DNA of 64,000 nt, taken from the NCBI GenBank assembly GCA_030648295.1, contig JAUSID010000141.1:1-64000 (forward strand), in the 5' to 3' direction. The number at the start of each line of letters is the position of its first letter. Positions within the stretch are counted from its first letter, which is position 1. Below the pieces are notes generated by a model that was not told the DNA's origin, ran no database searches, and saw nothing but the letters and a program-made list of their open reading frames with translations. Source of the stretch: Opitutaceae bacterium. GTDB lineage: Bacteria; Verrucomicrobiota; Verrucomicrobiia; Opitutales; Opitutaceae. This document shows positions 49,813 to 60,566 of the stretch, one piece after another. Both the position numbers and the translations under genes were made by a program.

Positions 49813-49828
49813 TTTAATCAGGCAACGC

Positions 49829-49884
49829 GAGAGAACGGACGCGGGGCGCTCCGAATTTCCGGCCCCGTTCCGTTCTCTTTTTTT
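49829..49884 (+). terminator. Long intrinsic terminator after the DUF1328 gene
   Basis: Stem AGAGAACGGA plus CGGGG (49830-49845) pairs with CCCCG plus TCCGTTCTCT, followed by TTTTTT. The other strand of this DNA is the 3' end of the kinase remnant, whose frame it disrupts. Confidence 0.92.
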
Positions 49885-50121
49885 GTGCCCGCGGGCTCGG
49901 GCCGGATGCCAATGCCGTTGTCCTGAAACCACAGCCGGATGCCGTTCGGCGTGCGCTCGAAACCGACGCGCACGCGCGGCCGCGCGCTGGGCGGCACAAA
50001 CTTGACCGCGTTGCTGAGTAAATTGGGCGTAACCGCGCATCGCGCGCACCGGCGCCCGCAGATCGTGCGAGACGCTGTAGGAAATTTTCCGAATCGCCGT
50101 CTCGCCAAATCTTCCTTTCAC
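49885..50121 (-). pseudogene. Sensor histidine kinase remnant
   Basis: On the minus strand the H-box region reads AIRKISYSVSHDLRAPVRAM followed by RGYAQF (50103 to about 50025). Directly after it, in the next frame, comes NLLSNAVKFVPPSARPRVRV and LWFQDNGIGIRPE, the N-box and G1 box. Normally these are separated by about 75 residues, so an internal deletion with a frame change has fused them. After G1 the kinase sequence stops at the terminator of the opposite gene. No start or sensor domain is seen upstream before the ytfQ homologue at 50146. Confidence 0.75.
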
Positions 50122-50145
50122 TGCGCGACTCTCATTCTCCCCATA

Positions 50146-51096
50146 ATGAACCGTCCACGTTTCCCCCTGTTCGCCCTCGCCTTGCTGGCCGGGGTCGCCC
50201 TCATTGGATGCAGTAAATCCGCCCCGAAGCTTCGCGTCGGCTTCGCCCAGACCGGTGCCGAGAGCGCGTGGCGCACGGCCAATTCCGAATCAATGAAGTC
50301 GGAAGCGGCCAAACGCGGGATTGAGCTCAAATTCTCCGACGCCCAGGGCAAGCAGGAGAACCAGATTCGCGCGATCCGTTCCTTCATCGCCCAGGGCGTC
50401 GACGCCATCGTGGTCGCGCCGATCGTGGAGACCGGATGGGACCCGGTGTTGCGGGAAGCGAAGCAAGCGAAAATCCCGGTCATCCTCACCGATCGGACGA
50501 TTCAAACCTCCGACGAATCGCTCTATGTGTGCTTCATCGGTTCGGATTTCTACGAGGAAGGGCGGATGGCGGCGAACTGGCTGGCGAAACACGTCGACGG
50601 CAAGGGCAACATCGTCGAACTCCAGGGCACGCCCGGCTCCGCCCCGGCCAACGAGCGGCGCAAGGCTTTCGCCGATGGGATCGCCAAGTTCCCCGGGTTG
50701 AAAATCATCGACTCGCAGAGCGGCAACTTCGAACGCAGCACCGGCAAGCAGGTGATGCAGGCCTTCCTCAAGAAGCACGGCAAGGCGATGAACATCGTGT
50801 ATGCACATAATGACGACATGGCGCTCGGTGCCGCGCAGGCGATCGAGGAAGCCGGGCTCAAGCCCGGCAAAGACATCGTGCTGGTGAGCATCGACGCGAT
50901 CGGCGAGGCGGTGAAGGCGGTCGCGGAAGGCCGGCTCAACTGCACGGTCGAGTGTTCGCCGCTCTTCGGCCCGAAGGTGTACGACACGATCGAGAAAATC
51001 CGCGCCGGTGAGAAGGTCCCGAAGAAGTCCTTCAACCAGGACGAACTCTTCGACTCGACCAACGCCGCCGCGGCCCTGCCGACCCGCAAGTACTGA
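50146..51096 (+). CDS. ytfQ: Galactofuranose-type ABC transporter substrate-binding protein
   Basis: 316 aa lipoprotein (LAGVALIGC lipobox). The mature sequence, LRVGFAQTGAESAWRTANSE, KQENQIRAIRSFIAQGVDAI, VAPIVETGWDPVLREAKQAK, NIVYAHNDDMALGAAQAIEE and SIDAIGEAVKAVAEG, matches E. coli YtfQ, which binds galactofuranose. It probably captures a furanose sugar in the periplasm for the transporter encoded by the ATPase and two permeases downstream. A glycosidase gene lies between it and the ATPase. The start at 50146 begins the signal; the upstream frame runs through the kinase remnant. Confidence 0.93.
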   Translation: MNRPRFPLFALALLAGVALIGCSKSAPKLRVGFAQTGAESAWRTANSESMKSEAAKRGIELKFSDAQGKQENQIRAIRSFIAQGVDAIVVAPIVETGWDPVLREAKQAKIPVILTDRTIQTSDESLYVCFIGSDFYEEGRMAANWLAKHVDGKGNIVELQGTPGSAPANERRKAFADGIAKFPGLKIIDSQSGNFERSTGKQVMQAFLKKHGKAMNIVYAHNDDMALGAAQAIEEAGLKPGKDIVLVSIDAIGEAVKAVAEGRLNCTVECSPLFGPKVYDTIEKIRAGEKVPKKSFNQDELFDSTNAAAALPTRKY

Positions 51097-51257
51097 CGCT
51101 TCGCGTCCGGATTCCGTTCGCGGCGCCAGCGGCGGCTCGGAACCGGGGCCGGATTCCAAGCCGCCGGCACCGCGGCACGGCTCATCGGAGCCGGACTCGT
51201 ATTCGCCGCCCCACCCTTTCCCCCCTCTGCCCCGCTTCGCTCCGGTTTCCAAATTCC

Positions 51258-52388
51258 ATGGTCATCTCCCTTCCCCGACTTCGCACCGCCGGTTGCCGCG
51301 CGGCGCTGTTCGTCGCGCTGACGATTTCCGCCGTCGCGGCACCGGCGGCACGCTGGTCCGAGGCGCAGGCGCACGCCTGGATGAAGGGCCGGCCGTATCT
51401 GGCGGGCGGAAACTACCTGCCCAGCACCGCGATCAACCAGCTCGAGATGTGGCAGCCGGACACGTTCGATCCGGCAACCATCGACCGGGAACTCGGCTGG
51501 GCGCAGGACATCGGGTTCAATTGCATGCGGGTGTTCCTCCACAACCTGCCGTGGCGCGATGACCCGAAAGGCTTCCTGCAGCGCGTGGACACGTTTCTCG
51601 GCCTGGCGGAGAAGCACCGGGTCTCGGTTCTGCTGGTGTTTTTCGACGCCTGCTGGGACCCGTATCCACGAAGTGGACCGCAACGCCCGCCCAAGCCCCA
51701 TGTGCACAACTCGGGCTGGGTGCAGAGTCCCGGGCTCGAACTGCTGATGAACGGCCGGGCGCATGGCGAACTCGAGGCCTACGTGAAGGATGTCCTCACC
51801 CGGTTCAAGGACGACCGCCGGATCCTCGGCTGGGATCTTTTCAACGAGCCGAACAACCCCAACGCGAGTGCCTACGGCACGATCGAGACGCCCTACAAGC
51901 CGGAGTATGGCATGATCCTTTTGAAGGAGGCGTTTCGCTGGGCGCGTGAAATCAACCCCACCCAGCCGCTGACTGCCGGCCCCTGGGAAGGCGACTGGAC
52001 GCCGGGAAAACAGAGCCCGATCAACGCGTACATGCTCGAGAACTCCGACCTGATCTCGTTTCACTGTTACGATCCGCTGGACAAAATGCGCGCACGCATC
52101 GAGCTGCTCGAAAAGCTGGGCCGGCCGATGCTGTGCACCGAGTTCATGGCGCGTCCGCAAGGCAGCCGCTTCGAAACGCATTTGCCGCTGCTGAAGCAGA
52201 AAAACGTCGCCGCCGTCGCCTGGGGCTTCATCGCGGGCAAGAGCCAGACCAATTATCCGTGGGACTCGTGGAAGAAAGTCTACACCGCCGAGCCGCCGGA
52301 ATGGTTTCACGATGTGCTGCGCGCCGATGGCAGCGCGTACAAACCCGACGAGGTCGCGTTCCTGCAGCGGCTGCTGCGGCCGCAATAG
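51258..52388 (+). CDS. Secreted GH5-like glycoside hydrolase
   Basis: 376 aa, signal peptide about 1-27 (TISAVAAPAA). TIM-barrel cellulase-type enzyme: WAQDIGFNCMRVFLHNLPWR, ILGWDLFNEPNNPNASAYG (acid/base Glu), SFHCYDP and GRPMLCTEFMARPQGS (nucleophile Glu), both catalytic glutamates present. Such proteins are often annotated as cellulase, mannanase or 1,4-beta-xylanase, but the substrate is not settled. It lies inside the sugar importer locus, between the binding protein and the ATPase, so its products may be the imported sugar. Confidence 0.87.
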   Translation: MVISLPRLRTAGCRAALFVALTISAVAAPAARWSEAQAHAWMKGRPYLAGGNYLPSTAINQLEMWQPDTFDPATIDRELGWAQDIGFNCMRVFLHNLPWRDDPKGFLQRVDTFLGLAEKHRVSVLLVFFDACWDPYPRSGPQRPPKPHVHNSGWVQSPGLELLMNGRAHGELEAYVKDVLTRFKDDRRILGWDLFNEPNNPNASAYGTIETPYKPEYGMILLKEAFRWAREINPTQPLTAGPWEGDWTPGKQSPINAYMLENSDLISFHCYDPLDKMRARIELLEKLGRPMLCTEFMARPQGSRFETHLPLLKQKNVAAVAWGFIAGKSQTNYPWDSWKKVYTAEPPEWFHDVLRADGSAYKPDEVAFLQRLLRPQ

Positions 52389-52536
52389 CCGACGGGTCGG
52401 CGAAGCCGCAGGGCAATCGCGAATCGCCCCGAACACGCGCTGATTTCTAAGCGGACTAAACAAAACCGAAGCGCGCTGCCGCTCCGCCCCAGCCGGAACG
52501 ATGCAGTCGGAGTGCTGTTTCGGTCCGAAATCGAAT

Positions 52537-52695
52537 CCACTGAAAGGTGGAGCGGTCTGCTGGCCAGCACTCTGCTGTCCAGCAGAGCCAACGCGCATGA
52601 ATCGTTCACTCGAAAAAAGCGGCTTGAGGAGTCCCTCGACAGGCTCGGGACCCTGAGCCCGTCGAACGGGCAAGCCGCTCCACCTCGACTGCATG
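52537..52695. repeat. Dispersed repeat (CTGAAAGGTGGAGCGG family), copy B
   Basis: Second copy of the element at 29538-29710, including CCACTGAAAGGTGGAGCGGT, CTGCTGGCCAGCA, GTTCACTCGAAAAAAGCGGC, CTCGACAGGCTCGGGACCCT and GGCAAGCCGCTCCACCTCGA. It also carries CTGCTGTCCAGCAG, an extra hairpin not in copy A. At 52747-52782 a half copy of the 175-bp repeat follows. The 494 bp between 52389 and 52882 hold these repeats and no gene. Confidence 0.85.
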
Positions 52696-52882
52696 ACTAC
52701 GGCTCAGCTGGTTTATCCGAAACTTCCCCTCCCGGATTGGTTTTCATTCGCGTCCATTCGCGTTCATTCGCGGTTAAACCGAATTGGCCGGGCTACGCCC
52801 GTTTCAAGGTCATGACATCACAATTTCTCCACCGGTTTTTTTGGCGTTTGGAATTTCGCGATTTGTGATTTCGCATCCTGCT

Positions 52883-54399
<1,517 letters not shown>

Positions 54400-54403
<4 letters not shown>

Positions 54404-55419
54404 ACCCCGCCGAGTCATCCCGTCCCCGGCGTCCGCTCTCGCCGCTCGTCTGGCTCTGCCTTGGCCTGACCGCGCTCGTGCTGTGGAACGTGGTCAGCAA
54501 TCCCGCGTTTCTCGCCGTGACGTTGCGCGACGGCCATGTGTACGGCGTTCCGATCGACATCTTCACCCAGGCGTCACGCACGATGCTCGTGGCCCTCGGC
54601 ATGACGCTCGTGATCGCGACCGGCGGCGTCGATCTTTCGGTCGGCTCAGTCGTCGCGATCGCCGGCGCCGTGTGTGCGTTGACTCTCGGTCACGGGGCCG
54701 GGCTGCCGCTGACAATCGCGGCGGCGATCGCCGTCGGGGCGGCCGCCGGCGCGGTCAATGGGCTGCTCGTGGCGCGCCTCGCGATCCAGCCCATCGTGGC
54801 GACACTCATCCTGATGGTCGCAGGCCGCGGCATCGCCCAGCTTCTATCCGGCGGCCAGGTGCTGATCATCGCGGACAAGAGCTTCGAGTTTCTCGCCAAC
54901 GGGTTCGTGCTCGGCCTGCCGTTCGCGCCGCTGCTCGTCGCGGCGCTGTTCCTGGCCGCGCACCTGGCGCTGCGCCGTTCCGCCCTGGGACTCTTCATCG
55001 AAGCCGCCGGCGACAACGAAACCGCCAGTCGTTTCGCCGGTCTCGCCGCGGCGCGAATCAAGTGGCTCGTCTACGTGTTCAGCGGCGCGTGTGCCGGCCT
55101 CGCCGGTGTGCTGACCGCGTCCAACATTCGCGCGGCCGACGCCAACCGCGCCGGTGAAAACGCCGAACTGGACGCGATCTTCGCCGTCGTCGTCGGCGGC
55201 ACGGCTCTGACGGGCGGCCGGTTTTCCATCCTCGGCACGTTTCTCGGCGCGCTCCTGATCCAGACTCTCGCGACCACGATGTACTATCGTGGCGTCCCGC
55301 CGGCGGTCGCGCCGGTGCCGAAGGCGCTGCTCATCGTCGCCGTGTCGCTGCTCCAGTCGGAGAAACTGCGCAACCGCATCTCGGCGCTCTGGCGCAAACC
55401 GCGAAAGGTGGCCGCATGA
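54400..55419 (+). CDS. ytfT: Galactofuranose-type ABC transporter permease
   Basis: 339 aa, about ten membrane helices. GMTLVIATGGVDLSVGSVVA, NGLLVARLAIQPIVATLILM, VAGRGIAQLLSGGQV and RGADANNAG-like IRAADANRAGENAELDAIFA match E. coli YtfT closely. It pairs with the second permease to form the channel. Overlaps the ATPase gene by four bases and the next permease by four bases. Confidence 0.95.
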
Positions 55420-56390
55420 TTGCCCGCTCGCTCTCCACCCGCTACCTGCCGCTGATTGCGACCAGCGGGATTTTCCTCGTGCTGTTCATCACCGCCTCGG
55501 TGTTGAATGAGGGATTCTTCTCCGGCCGCGTGATCGTGAATCTGCTCTCCGACAATGCGTTTCTCGGCATTGCCGCGGTGGGCATGACGCTCGTGATCTT
55601 TTCCGGAGGCATCGATCTGTCCGTCGGCTCGGTCATCGGGTTCACCTCGATTTTCAGCGCGACGATAATCGCGGGCCACGGCGTGCACCCGGCCATCGCC
55701 TGGATCGCGGCCGTGATTCTCGGCGCGCTGCTCGGCGCGGCGATGGGCACGCTCATTCACGTTTTCGAGCTGCCTCCATTCCTGGTCACGCTCGCCGGTA
55801 TGTTCCTCGCGCGCGGTTCCGCGTTCTGGCTCAACACCGAGTCAGTCGGAATCTCGCATCCGTGGTACGATGGTCTTTCGAACTTCGCGCTGTCGCTGGG
55901 CCCAATCCAGGTTTCCGCCGCCGCGCTGTTGCTGCTCGCGACCGCGCTCGCCGGCTACGTGGTGGCGCACCACACGCGTTTCGGCCGCAACCTGCTCGCG
56001 ATCGGTGGCAGCGAACAATCGGCGCTGCTGATGGGACTGCCTGTCGGCGCGGCGAAGATCGCGGTCTACACTGTCAACAGCGCCTGCGCCGCTTTCGCCG
56101 GATTGGTGGCGACGCTCTACACGGGCTCGGGCAATCCGAGCATGGGCATCGGACTGGAACTCGATGCGATCGCCGTCGTGGTAATCGGTGGCACGTTGCT
56201 CACCGGCGGCCGCGGACATCTTTTTGGCACGGTGCTCGGGCTGCTGATTTTCGGAACGATCCAGGCCGCGATTCTGTTCGACGGCCGGCTGAGCTCGTGG
56301 TGGATGCGGATCGTGGTGGGCGCGCTGCTCCTCGTGTTCATCCTGCTCCAGCGGCTGTTGGTCCGCGGTGAAACTCGCGCGGGGCATTGA
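55416..56390 (+). CDS. yjfF: Galactofuranose-type ABC transporter second permease
   Basis: 324 aa membrane protein. NLLSDNAFLGIAAVGMTLVI, FSGGIDLSVGSVIGFTSIFS, HPWYDGLSNFALSLGPIQVS, VELDAIA-like GLELDAIAVVVIGGTLLTGG and FDGRLSSWWMRIVVGALLLV match YjfF. Two different permeases plus one ATPase and one binding protein reproduce the E. coli ytfQRT-yjfF set, with only the glycosidase inserted. It ends the locus; no regulator of the set is adjacent. Confidence 0.95.
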   Translation: MIARSLSTRYLPLIATSGIFLVLFITASVLNEGFFSGRVIVNLLSDNAFLGIAAVGMTLVIFSGGIDLSVGSVIGFTSIFSATIIAGHGVHPAIAWIAAVILGALLGAAMGTLIHVFELPPFLVTLAGMFLARGSAFWLNTESVGISHPWYDGLSNFALSLGPIQVSAAALLLLATALAGYVVAHHTRFGRNLLAIGGSEQSALLMGLPVGAAKIAVYTVNSACAAFAGLVATLYTGSGNPSMGIGLELDAIAVVVIGGTLLTGGRGHLFGTVLGLLIFGTIQAAILFDGRLSSWWMRIVVGALLLVFILLQRLLVRGETRAGH

Positions 56391-56458
56391 CGCGCCCGCG
56401 GCGGTGGGAGCACGGCGAAGCGAAATCTCCCCGCGGCGGTGTCGGCTCGACAAAACGG

Positions 56459-57061
56459 CTACGGCGTCGCCGGCTCGGTGCACGCGACCGATACGACCGC
56501 CGGCGGCGTGCCATTTCGCAGCACCAACGGGATTCGCACGTCGCGATAACCTTTGCGCTGCCCGACGATTTCATAGTCACCCGGCAGTATCTTCACCTTC
56601 GTTTCCGTGAAGGTGCGCAACGGCTTGAAATTGCTGATCGTGACAAAGGTCGCGCCGTCGGACTTGAACGTCACTTCGAGCGGCTCGTTCTGCGCCTGCA
56701 ATGTCGCCTGAAGTTGTTTCACGTCCGGCGTAACCGGCAGATCCGCGGGCTTCAGCTGCATCGCTTCGTTGTAGCGGCGAACCGCCCATTGGAATTCAGC
56801 CCGCGCCAGATACTGCCGGGCCTGCTCAAGCAACGCGTGGTACTGCCGCTCGGCCGGCCAGGTTGAGCGCTCCTGATCGAACCTCGCGCGCGCCTTCGCC
56901 TCCTCCGCGCGCCGCCGCGCCAAATCCTGCTGGTAGGCGCGCTCGTAGTTGAGCTGCTCGTCATTCGCCGGGGGCGATGCCGGCTGCGCCGACAGCAGCG
57001 CGACAAAAACAAGGATGAGGGCGGTCCCAATCGTGAGTCTGGCGTAGCGCAGCGTTTTCAT
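56459..57061 (-). CDS. Membrane-anchored protein with PEGA-like C-terminus
   Basis: 200 aa. An N-terminal hydrophobic segment (ARLTIGTALILVFVALLSAQ) is a signal peptide or anchor. Residues about 45-110 are charged helices (DLARRRAEEAKARARFDQER), possibly coiled coil, including a TPR-like AEFQWAVRRYNEAMQLKP. The last 60 residues, TKVKILPGDYEIVGQRKGYR and VRIPLVLRNGTPPAVVSVAC, look like a PEGA domain, a surface-layer or envelope module. The start at 57061 begins the hydrophobic segment. Confidence 0.78.
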   Translation of the reverse strand: MKTLRYARLTIGTALILVFVALLSAQPASPPANDEQLNYERAYQQDLARRRAEEAKARARFDQERSTWPAERQYHALLEQARQYLARAEFQWAVRRYNEAMQLKPADLPVTPDVKQLQATLQAQNEPLEVTFKSDGATFVTISNFKPLRTFTETKVKILPGDYEIVGQRKGYRDVRIPLVLRNGTPPAVVSVACTEPATP

Positions 57062-57187
57062 GGGGTGAGCGAGCCAACGCACCGGGGTTCAATCACTGAT
57101 CGCTCGATTCGGCACGGACAAACCGCAGCGGAGTGCAAGGGAAAGTGAGAGTCAGGGTGAGAGCGTGTCGGTCGAGTGTAGCGCGGA

Positions 57188-57317
57188 TGTAGGAGCCTGC
57201 TTGCAGGCGATTGGTTTGGTTCGGTGGGAGCGCGACCGCCCCCGGTCGAAACGATCAAAAGCGACCGAGGGCGGTCGCGCTCCCAACCGATCATCGCCTG
57301 CAAGCAGACTCCTACAA
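57188..57317. repeat. REP-like long imperfect palindrome, copy B
   Basis: From TGTAGGAGCCTGCTTGCAGG (57188) to CCTGCAAGCAGACTCCTACA (57298-57317), with inner arms TGGGAGCGCGACCGCC and GGCGGTCGCGCTCCC around a loop containing AAACGATCAAAA. Its layout equals copy A at 20719-20836. It is followed directly by the heptamer array at 57325-57450. No gene lies in 57062-57446. Confidence 0.88.
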
Positions 57318-57324
57318 AACCGCC

Positions 57325-57450
57325 GTCATTGGTCATTGGTCATTGATCATTGGTCATTGGCCATTGCCCATTCGTCTCCGGTGCCCTGGTCCCGAATCTC
57401 CAGTTTCCAGTTTCCGGTCTCCGGTCTCCGGTTTCCGGTCTCCCGTCTAC
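57325..57450. repeat. Degenerate heptanucleotide tandem array (18 units)
   Basis: 126 bp in one phase: GTCATTG three times, ATCATTG, GTCATTG, GCCATTG, CCCATTC, then GTCTCCG, GTGCCCT, GGTCCCG, AATCTCC, AGTTTCC twice, GGTCTCC twice, GGTTTCC, GGTCTCC, CGTCTAC. Two different unit families meet without a break in phase. The same total length (126 bp, 18 units) occurs in the array at 12294-12419. Its last bases overlap the stop of the sialidase-like gene. Confidence 0.88.
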
Positions 57451-58487
57451 AGCCGCTCCGGCTCCAGCACCACATGCTTCACGCGCTGCCGCTTCCACGT
57501 ATACGTGATGTGCACGCGTCGGTCTGAAGTCTGGATCACCGCGGGATACGAATATTCGCCCGGCTCCGTTTCGAGCACGACGACATTGCGCCAGTCGCGA
57601 CCGTCGCGGGACAGCGCGACGTTCAACGGCGTGCGCCCCTTCGGCGTATCATTGTAGACCACCAGGTGCCGCCCATCCTTCAATGTGACCGCATCGATGC
57701 CGGAATTCGGATTCACGAGCATGGTTAACGACATCGGGCCCCACGTGCGGCCGCCGTCCTCCGACCAGGTTTGGAAAATCTTCCCCTGCCGCGTGCGGCC
57801 CACGGCCTGGAGCTTCGCGCCGCCATGAAAAAGGATGCTCGGCTGGATCGCCGCGAGTTTGAGCCCGTCGTTGAGCGGCGGCGTCGCCGTCCACGTTTTC
57901 CCGTTGTCGCTGCTGCGTTCGAAATGCACGCGCCATATGCTCGGCCGCTCGTTGCTCTCCGTGCTGGTGGGCGAAAGAATCGTCCCGTCGGCCAGCTGGA
58001 CCGGCTTGTTCTTGATCGGCCCGAGAATCCCGTCGGGCAGCCGCCGCGCCGCATTCCAGGTCCGGCCTTCATTGGTGCTCGTGCGCACTTCACCCCACCA
58101 GGTCTGCGGCGACGGGCCCACCTTGTAGAAAAGCATCAACGGCCCGCTCTTCGGTTGAAACAAGACCGGGTTCCACGTCGGATGCCGCGTCCCATCCGCT
58201 TGGATACCATTCGCGACTTCCACGCCCGGACTCCACCGGTCCTTCTCGCGCCGCGACACCCAGATTCCCACGTCGGGATTTTTCTCCGCCGTCCCGCCAA
58301 ACCACGCCGCGACGAGCTGCCGGTTTGGCGTTTCGACCATCGTCGACGCATGGCACGACGGATACGGGGCCTGCTCGTAGATGAATTCGGTCAAGACAAT
58401 CGCGGGTTCCGCCGCGGCGGCACCGCCGATGCAAAGCGCCGAGCCGGGGAGAAGCAGAAGACAAAGGAGCCGGGTGTTTGGGGTCAT
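57447..58487 (-). CDS. Secreted sialidase-family (BNR) protein
   Basis: 346 aa with a signal peptide (MTPNTRLLCLLLLPGSALCI, to about 26). Asp-box motifs STNEGRTW, SSDNGKTW, SEDGGRTW and SRDGRDW show a sialidase-type propeller. CHASTMVETPNRQLVAAWFG near the N-terminus resembles the first strand of GH33-like and BNR_2 proteins. True sialidase activity is uncertain because the three catalytic arginines cannot be placed; other members act on galacturonan or rhamnogalacturonan. The start at 58487 begins the signal peptide; the frame is open to 58604, which reads into the divergent spacer. Confidence 0.83.
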   Translation of the reverse strand: MTPNTRLLCLLLLPGSALCIGGAAAAEPAIVLTEFIYEQAPYPSCHASTMVETPNRQLVAAWFGGTAEKNPDVGIWVSRREKDRWSPGVEVANGIQADGTRHPTWNPVLFQPKSGPLMLFYKVGPSPQTWWGEVRTSTNEGRTWNAARRLPDGILGPIKNKPVQLADGTILSPTSTESNERPSIWRVHFERSSDNGKTWTATPPLNDGLKLAAIQPSILFHGGAKLQAVGRTRQGKIFQTWSEDGGRTWGPMSLTMLVNPNSGIDAVTLKDGRHLVVYNDTPKGRTPLNVALSRDGRDWRNVVVLETEPGEYSYPAVIQTSDRRVHITYTWKRQRVKHVVLEPERL

Positions 58488-58642
58488 AAGCACGACGCAA
58501 TCAACAGCGGGACAATGCGGTTTCGGCAACGCGGAACATTTCCGCGGCGCGGGCCTCGGCTCCGAAATCGACCTGGCGCCATACGCCCGGCCCGAGCAGG
58601 TCAACTTGTGTTTTCGCGTGACCGCGGGAAGGCTGCGCGGCC

Positions 58643-60559
58643 ATGTCGCGTCGCAATCCCACCCCGGAACAAATGGCCCGCGACCGTTTGCCCAAGGTGC
58701 CGCTGACCCGTGAAGGCGTGCGGGAAATGCTCGCGTTCGCGCGGTACCTCCGGCCCTACCGCGGGCGATTCGCCTTCGGCCTGGCTGCGCTCTTCCTCGG
58801 CGCGGTGCTCGGTCTCGCCTTTCCCCTGCTCGCGGGCGCCCTCATCGACGCCGCCATCGGCTCCGGCACCACCGGGCTGCCGGGAATCGGCCGGCTCGCG
58901 CGCAACGACGTTGCCCTCCTGCTGGCGGCGACCGTCACGCTTCAGGCGATCGCCTCGTTCAACAGCGCGCTCGTTTTCAATCGCGTGGGCCAGCGAGCCC
59001 TCGCCGATCTGCGGCGCGATTGTTACGCGCGGCTGATTTCGCTGCCGATGACGTTCTTTGCGCAACGGCGGGTCGGCGAGCTGACCAGCCGGATCTCGGC
59101 CGACGTCGCGCAAATGGAGGGCGCCCTCGTGTTTGCGCTGCCGCAGATGTGCCGCCAGGCCGTGTTTCTGCTCGGCGGCGTGACGCTCGTTGCGCTCACC
59201 TCGCTGAAGCTGACGGCCGTCATGCTCGGGACGCTGCCGTTGCTGATTGCCGCCGCGGTATTCTTTGGCCGGCGGCTTCGGCGCTACTCGCGCGAAACGC
59301 AGGATCAACTCGCGGCCACCCAGACGATTGTCGAAGAAACGCTGCAGGCCATCGCCAGCGTGAAGGCGTTTGCCAACGAGGCGTTCGAGCTTCGCCGGTA
59401 CGAGCGTGGCAACGACCTCGTGTTGGACGCCGCCATGAAAGCCGCGCGGTGGCGCGCCGCGTTCGTCGCGTTCTTCATCGTGGCGCTGTTCGGCGGCATC
59501 GTGATCGTGCTCTGGTTCGGCGCCGGGCTTCTCGCGGGCGGCGAAATCACCGCCGGCGAACTCACGCGGTTTGTGCTCTACTCGACCTTCGTGGCCGGCG
59601 CGATGGGCCAGGCGGCAGAGCTGTTCAGCCAGATCCAAAAAACCGTCGGTGCCACGCAACGCGTCCGCGAGCTGCTGCGCGAGCCCACTGAATTTGGGTG
59701 CAGCCGTGGTCACGAGGCGGGGATCGCCGGAGCGGCGGCCGGGCGGGCAAACGCGACCCAGGGTGCGATCCCGGGCCCGCGGGCGCGGTTGCGCGGCGAG
59801 GTGGTCTTCGACGCGGTGGGATTTCGGTATCCGTCGCGGCCTGACGTTGCTGTTCTGCACGACATCACGCTCACGGCGCAACCCGGCGAACGGATCGCGC
59901 TCGTCGGTCCCAGCGGCGCGGGCAAATCCACGCTGACCGCGCTGCTGCTGCGCTTCTACGAACCGGATCAGGGCCGGCTGTTGATCGACGGCCGGGAGGC
60001 GCGGGAGTATCCGCTCGGCTGGCTGCGCGGCCAGATGGCGCTCGTGCCGCAGGACATCGTGCTTTTCGGCGGCACGATTGAGGAAAACATCGTCTATGGC
60101 CGGCCGGACGCCACGGCGGCGGAAGTTCGCGCCGCCGCCGCGCTCGCGAATGCCGACGAGTTCATCCGCACGTTTCCCGAGGGTTACGCCACGGTCGTCG
60201 GCGAACGCGGCATCAAGTTATCCGGCGGCCAGCGGCAGCGCGTGGCCATCGCGCGCGCCATCCTGAAAAATCCGGCCATCCTCATCCTCGACGAGGCGAC
60301 AAGCTCGCTCGACAGCGAGAGCGAGCGGCTCGTTCAGATCGCGCTCGAGCGGCTGATGCAGGGCCGCACGACGTTCATCATCGCCCACCGGCTCGCGACC
60401 GTCCGCCACGCCGACGCGATCGCGGTCATCGATGCGGGCCGGGTCGTCGAGCTCGGCACGCACGACGAACTCTCCGCGCGGCCCGAGGGGCTTTATCGCC
60501 GGCTGAGCGCGCTGCAGTTCGGCGAAACCGCCCGCGACGAAAACGCGGAATGGGTCTGA
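58643..60559 (+). CDS. ABC exporter, ATPase-permease fusion (MsbA/HlyB type)
   Basis: 638 aa. A six-helix membrane domain (about 30-335) is followed by a nucleotide-binding domain (about 385-620): Walker A VGPSGAGKSTLTALLLRFY (about 422), Q-loop LVPQDIVLFGGTIEENIVYG, signature KLSGGQRQRVAIARAILK, Walker B ILILDEATSSLDSESE and H-loop IIAHRLATVRHADAI. Works as a homodimer and pumps lipids, peptides or drugs out of the cytoplasm; the substrate cannot be told. A 25-residue Gly/Ala/Arg insert (about 355-380, EAGIAGAAAGRANATQGAIP) separates the two domains. Start 58643 is the first in-frame ATG with MSRRNPTPEQMARDRLP. Confidence 0.95.
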   Translation: MSRRNPTPEQMARDRLPKVPLTREGVREMLAFARYLRPYRGRFAFGLAALFLGAVLGLAFPLLAGALIDAAIGSGTTGLPGIGRLARNDVALLLAATVTLQAIASFNSALVFNRVGQRALADLRRDCYARLISLPMTFFAQRRVGELTSRISADVAQMEGALVFALPQMCRQAVFLLGGVTLVALTSLKLTAVMLGTLPLLIAAAVFFGRRLRRYSRETQDQLAATQTIVEETLQAIASVKAFANEAFELRRYERGNDLVLDAAMKAARWRAAFVAFFIVALFGGIVIVLWFGAGLLAGGEITAGELTRFVLYSTFVAGAMGQAAELFSQIQKTVGATQRVRELLREPTEFGCSRGHEAGIAGAAAGRANATQGAIPGPRARLRGEVVFDAVGFRYPSRPDVAVLHDITLTAQPGERIALVGPSGAGKSTLTALLLRFYEPDQGRLLIDGREAREYPLGWLRGQMALVPQDIVLFGGTIEENIVYGRPDATAAEVRAAAALANADEFIRTFPEGYATVVGERGIKLSGGQRQRVAIARAILKNPAILILDEATSSLDSESERLVQIALERLMQGRTTFIIAHRLATVRHADAIAVIDAGRVVELGTHDELSARPEGLYRRLSALQFGETARDENAEWV

Positions 60560-60566
60560 TCCGCCC

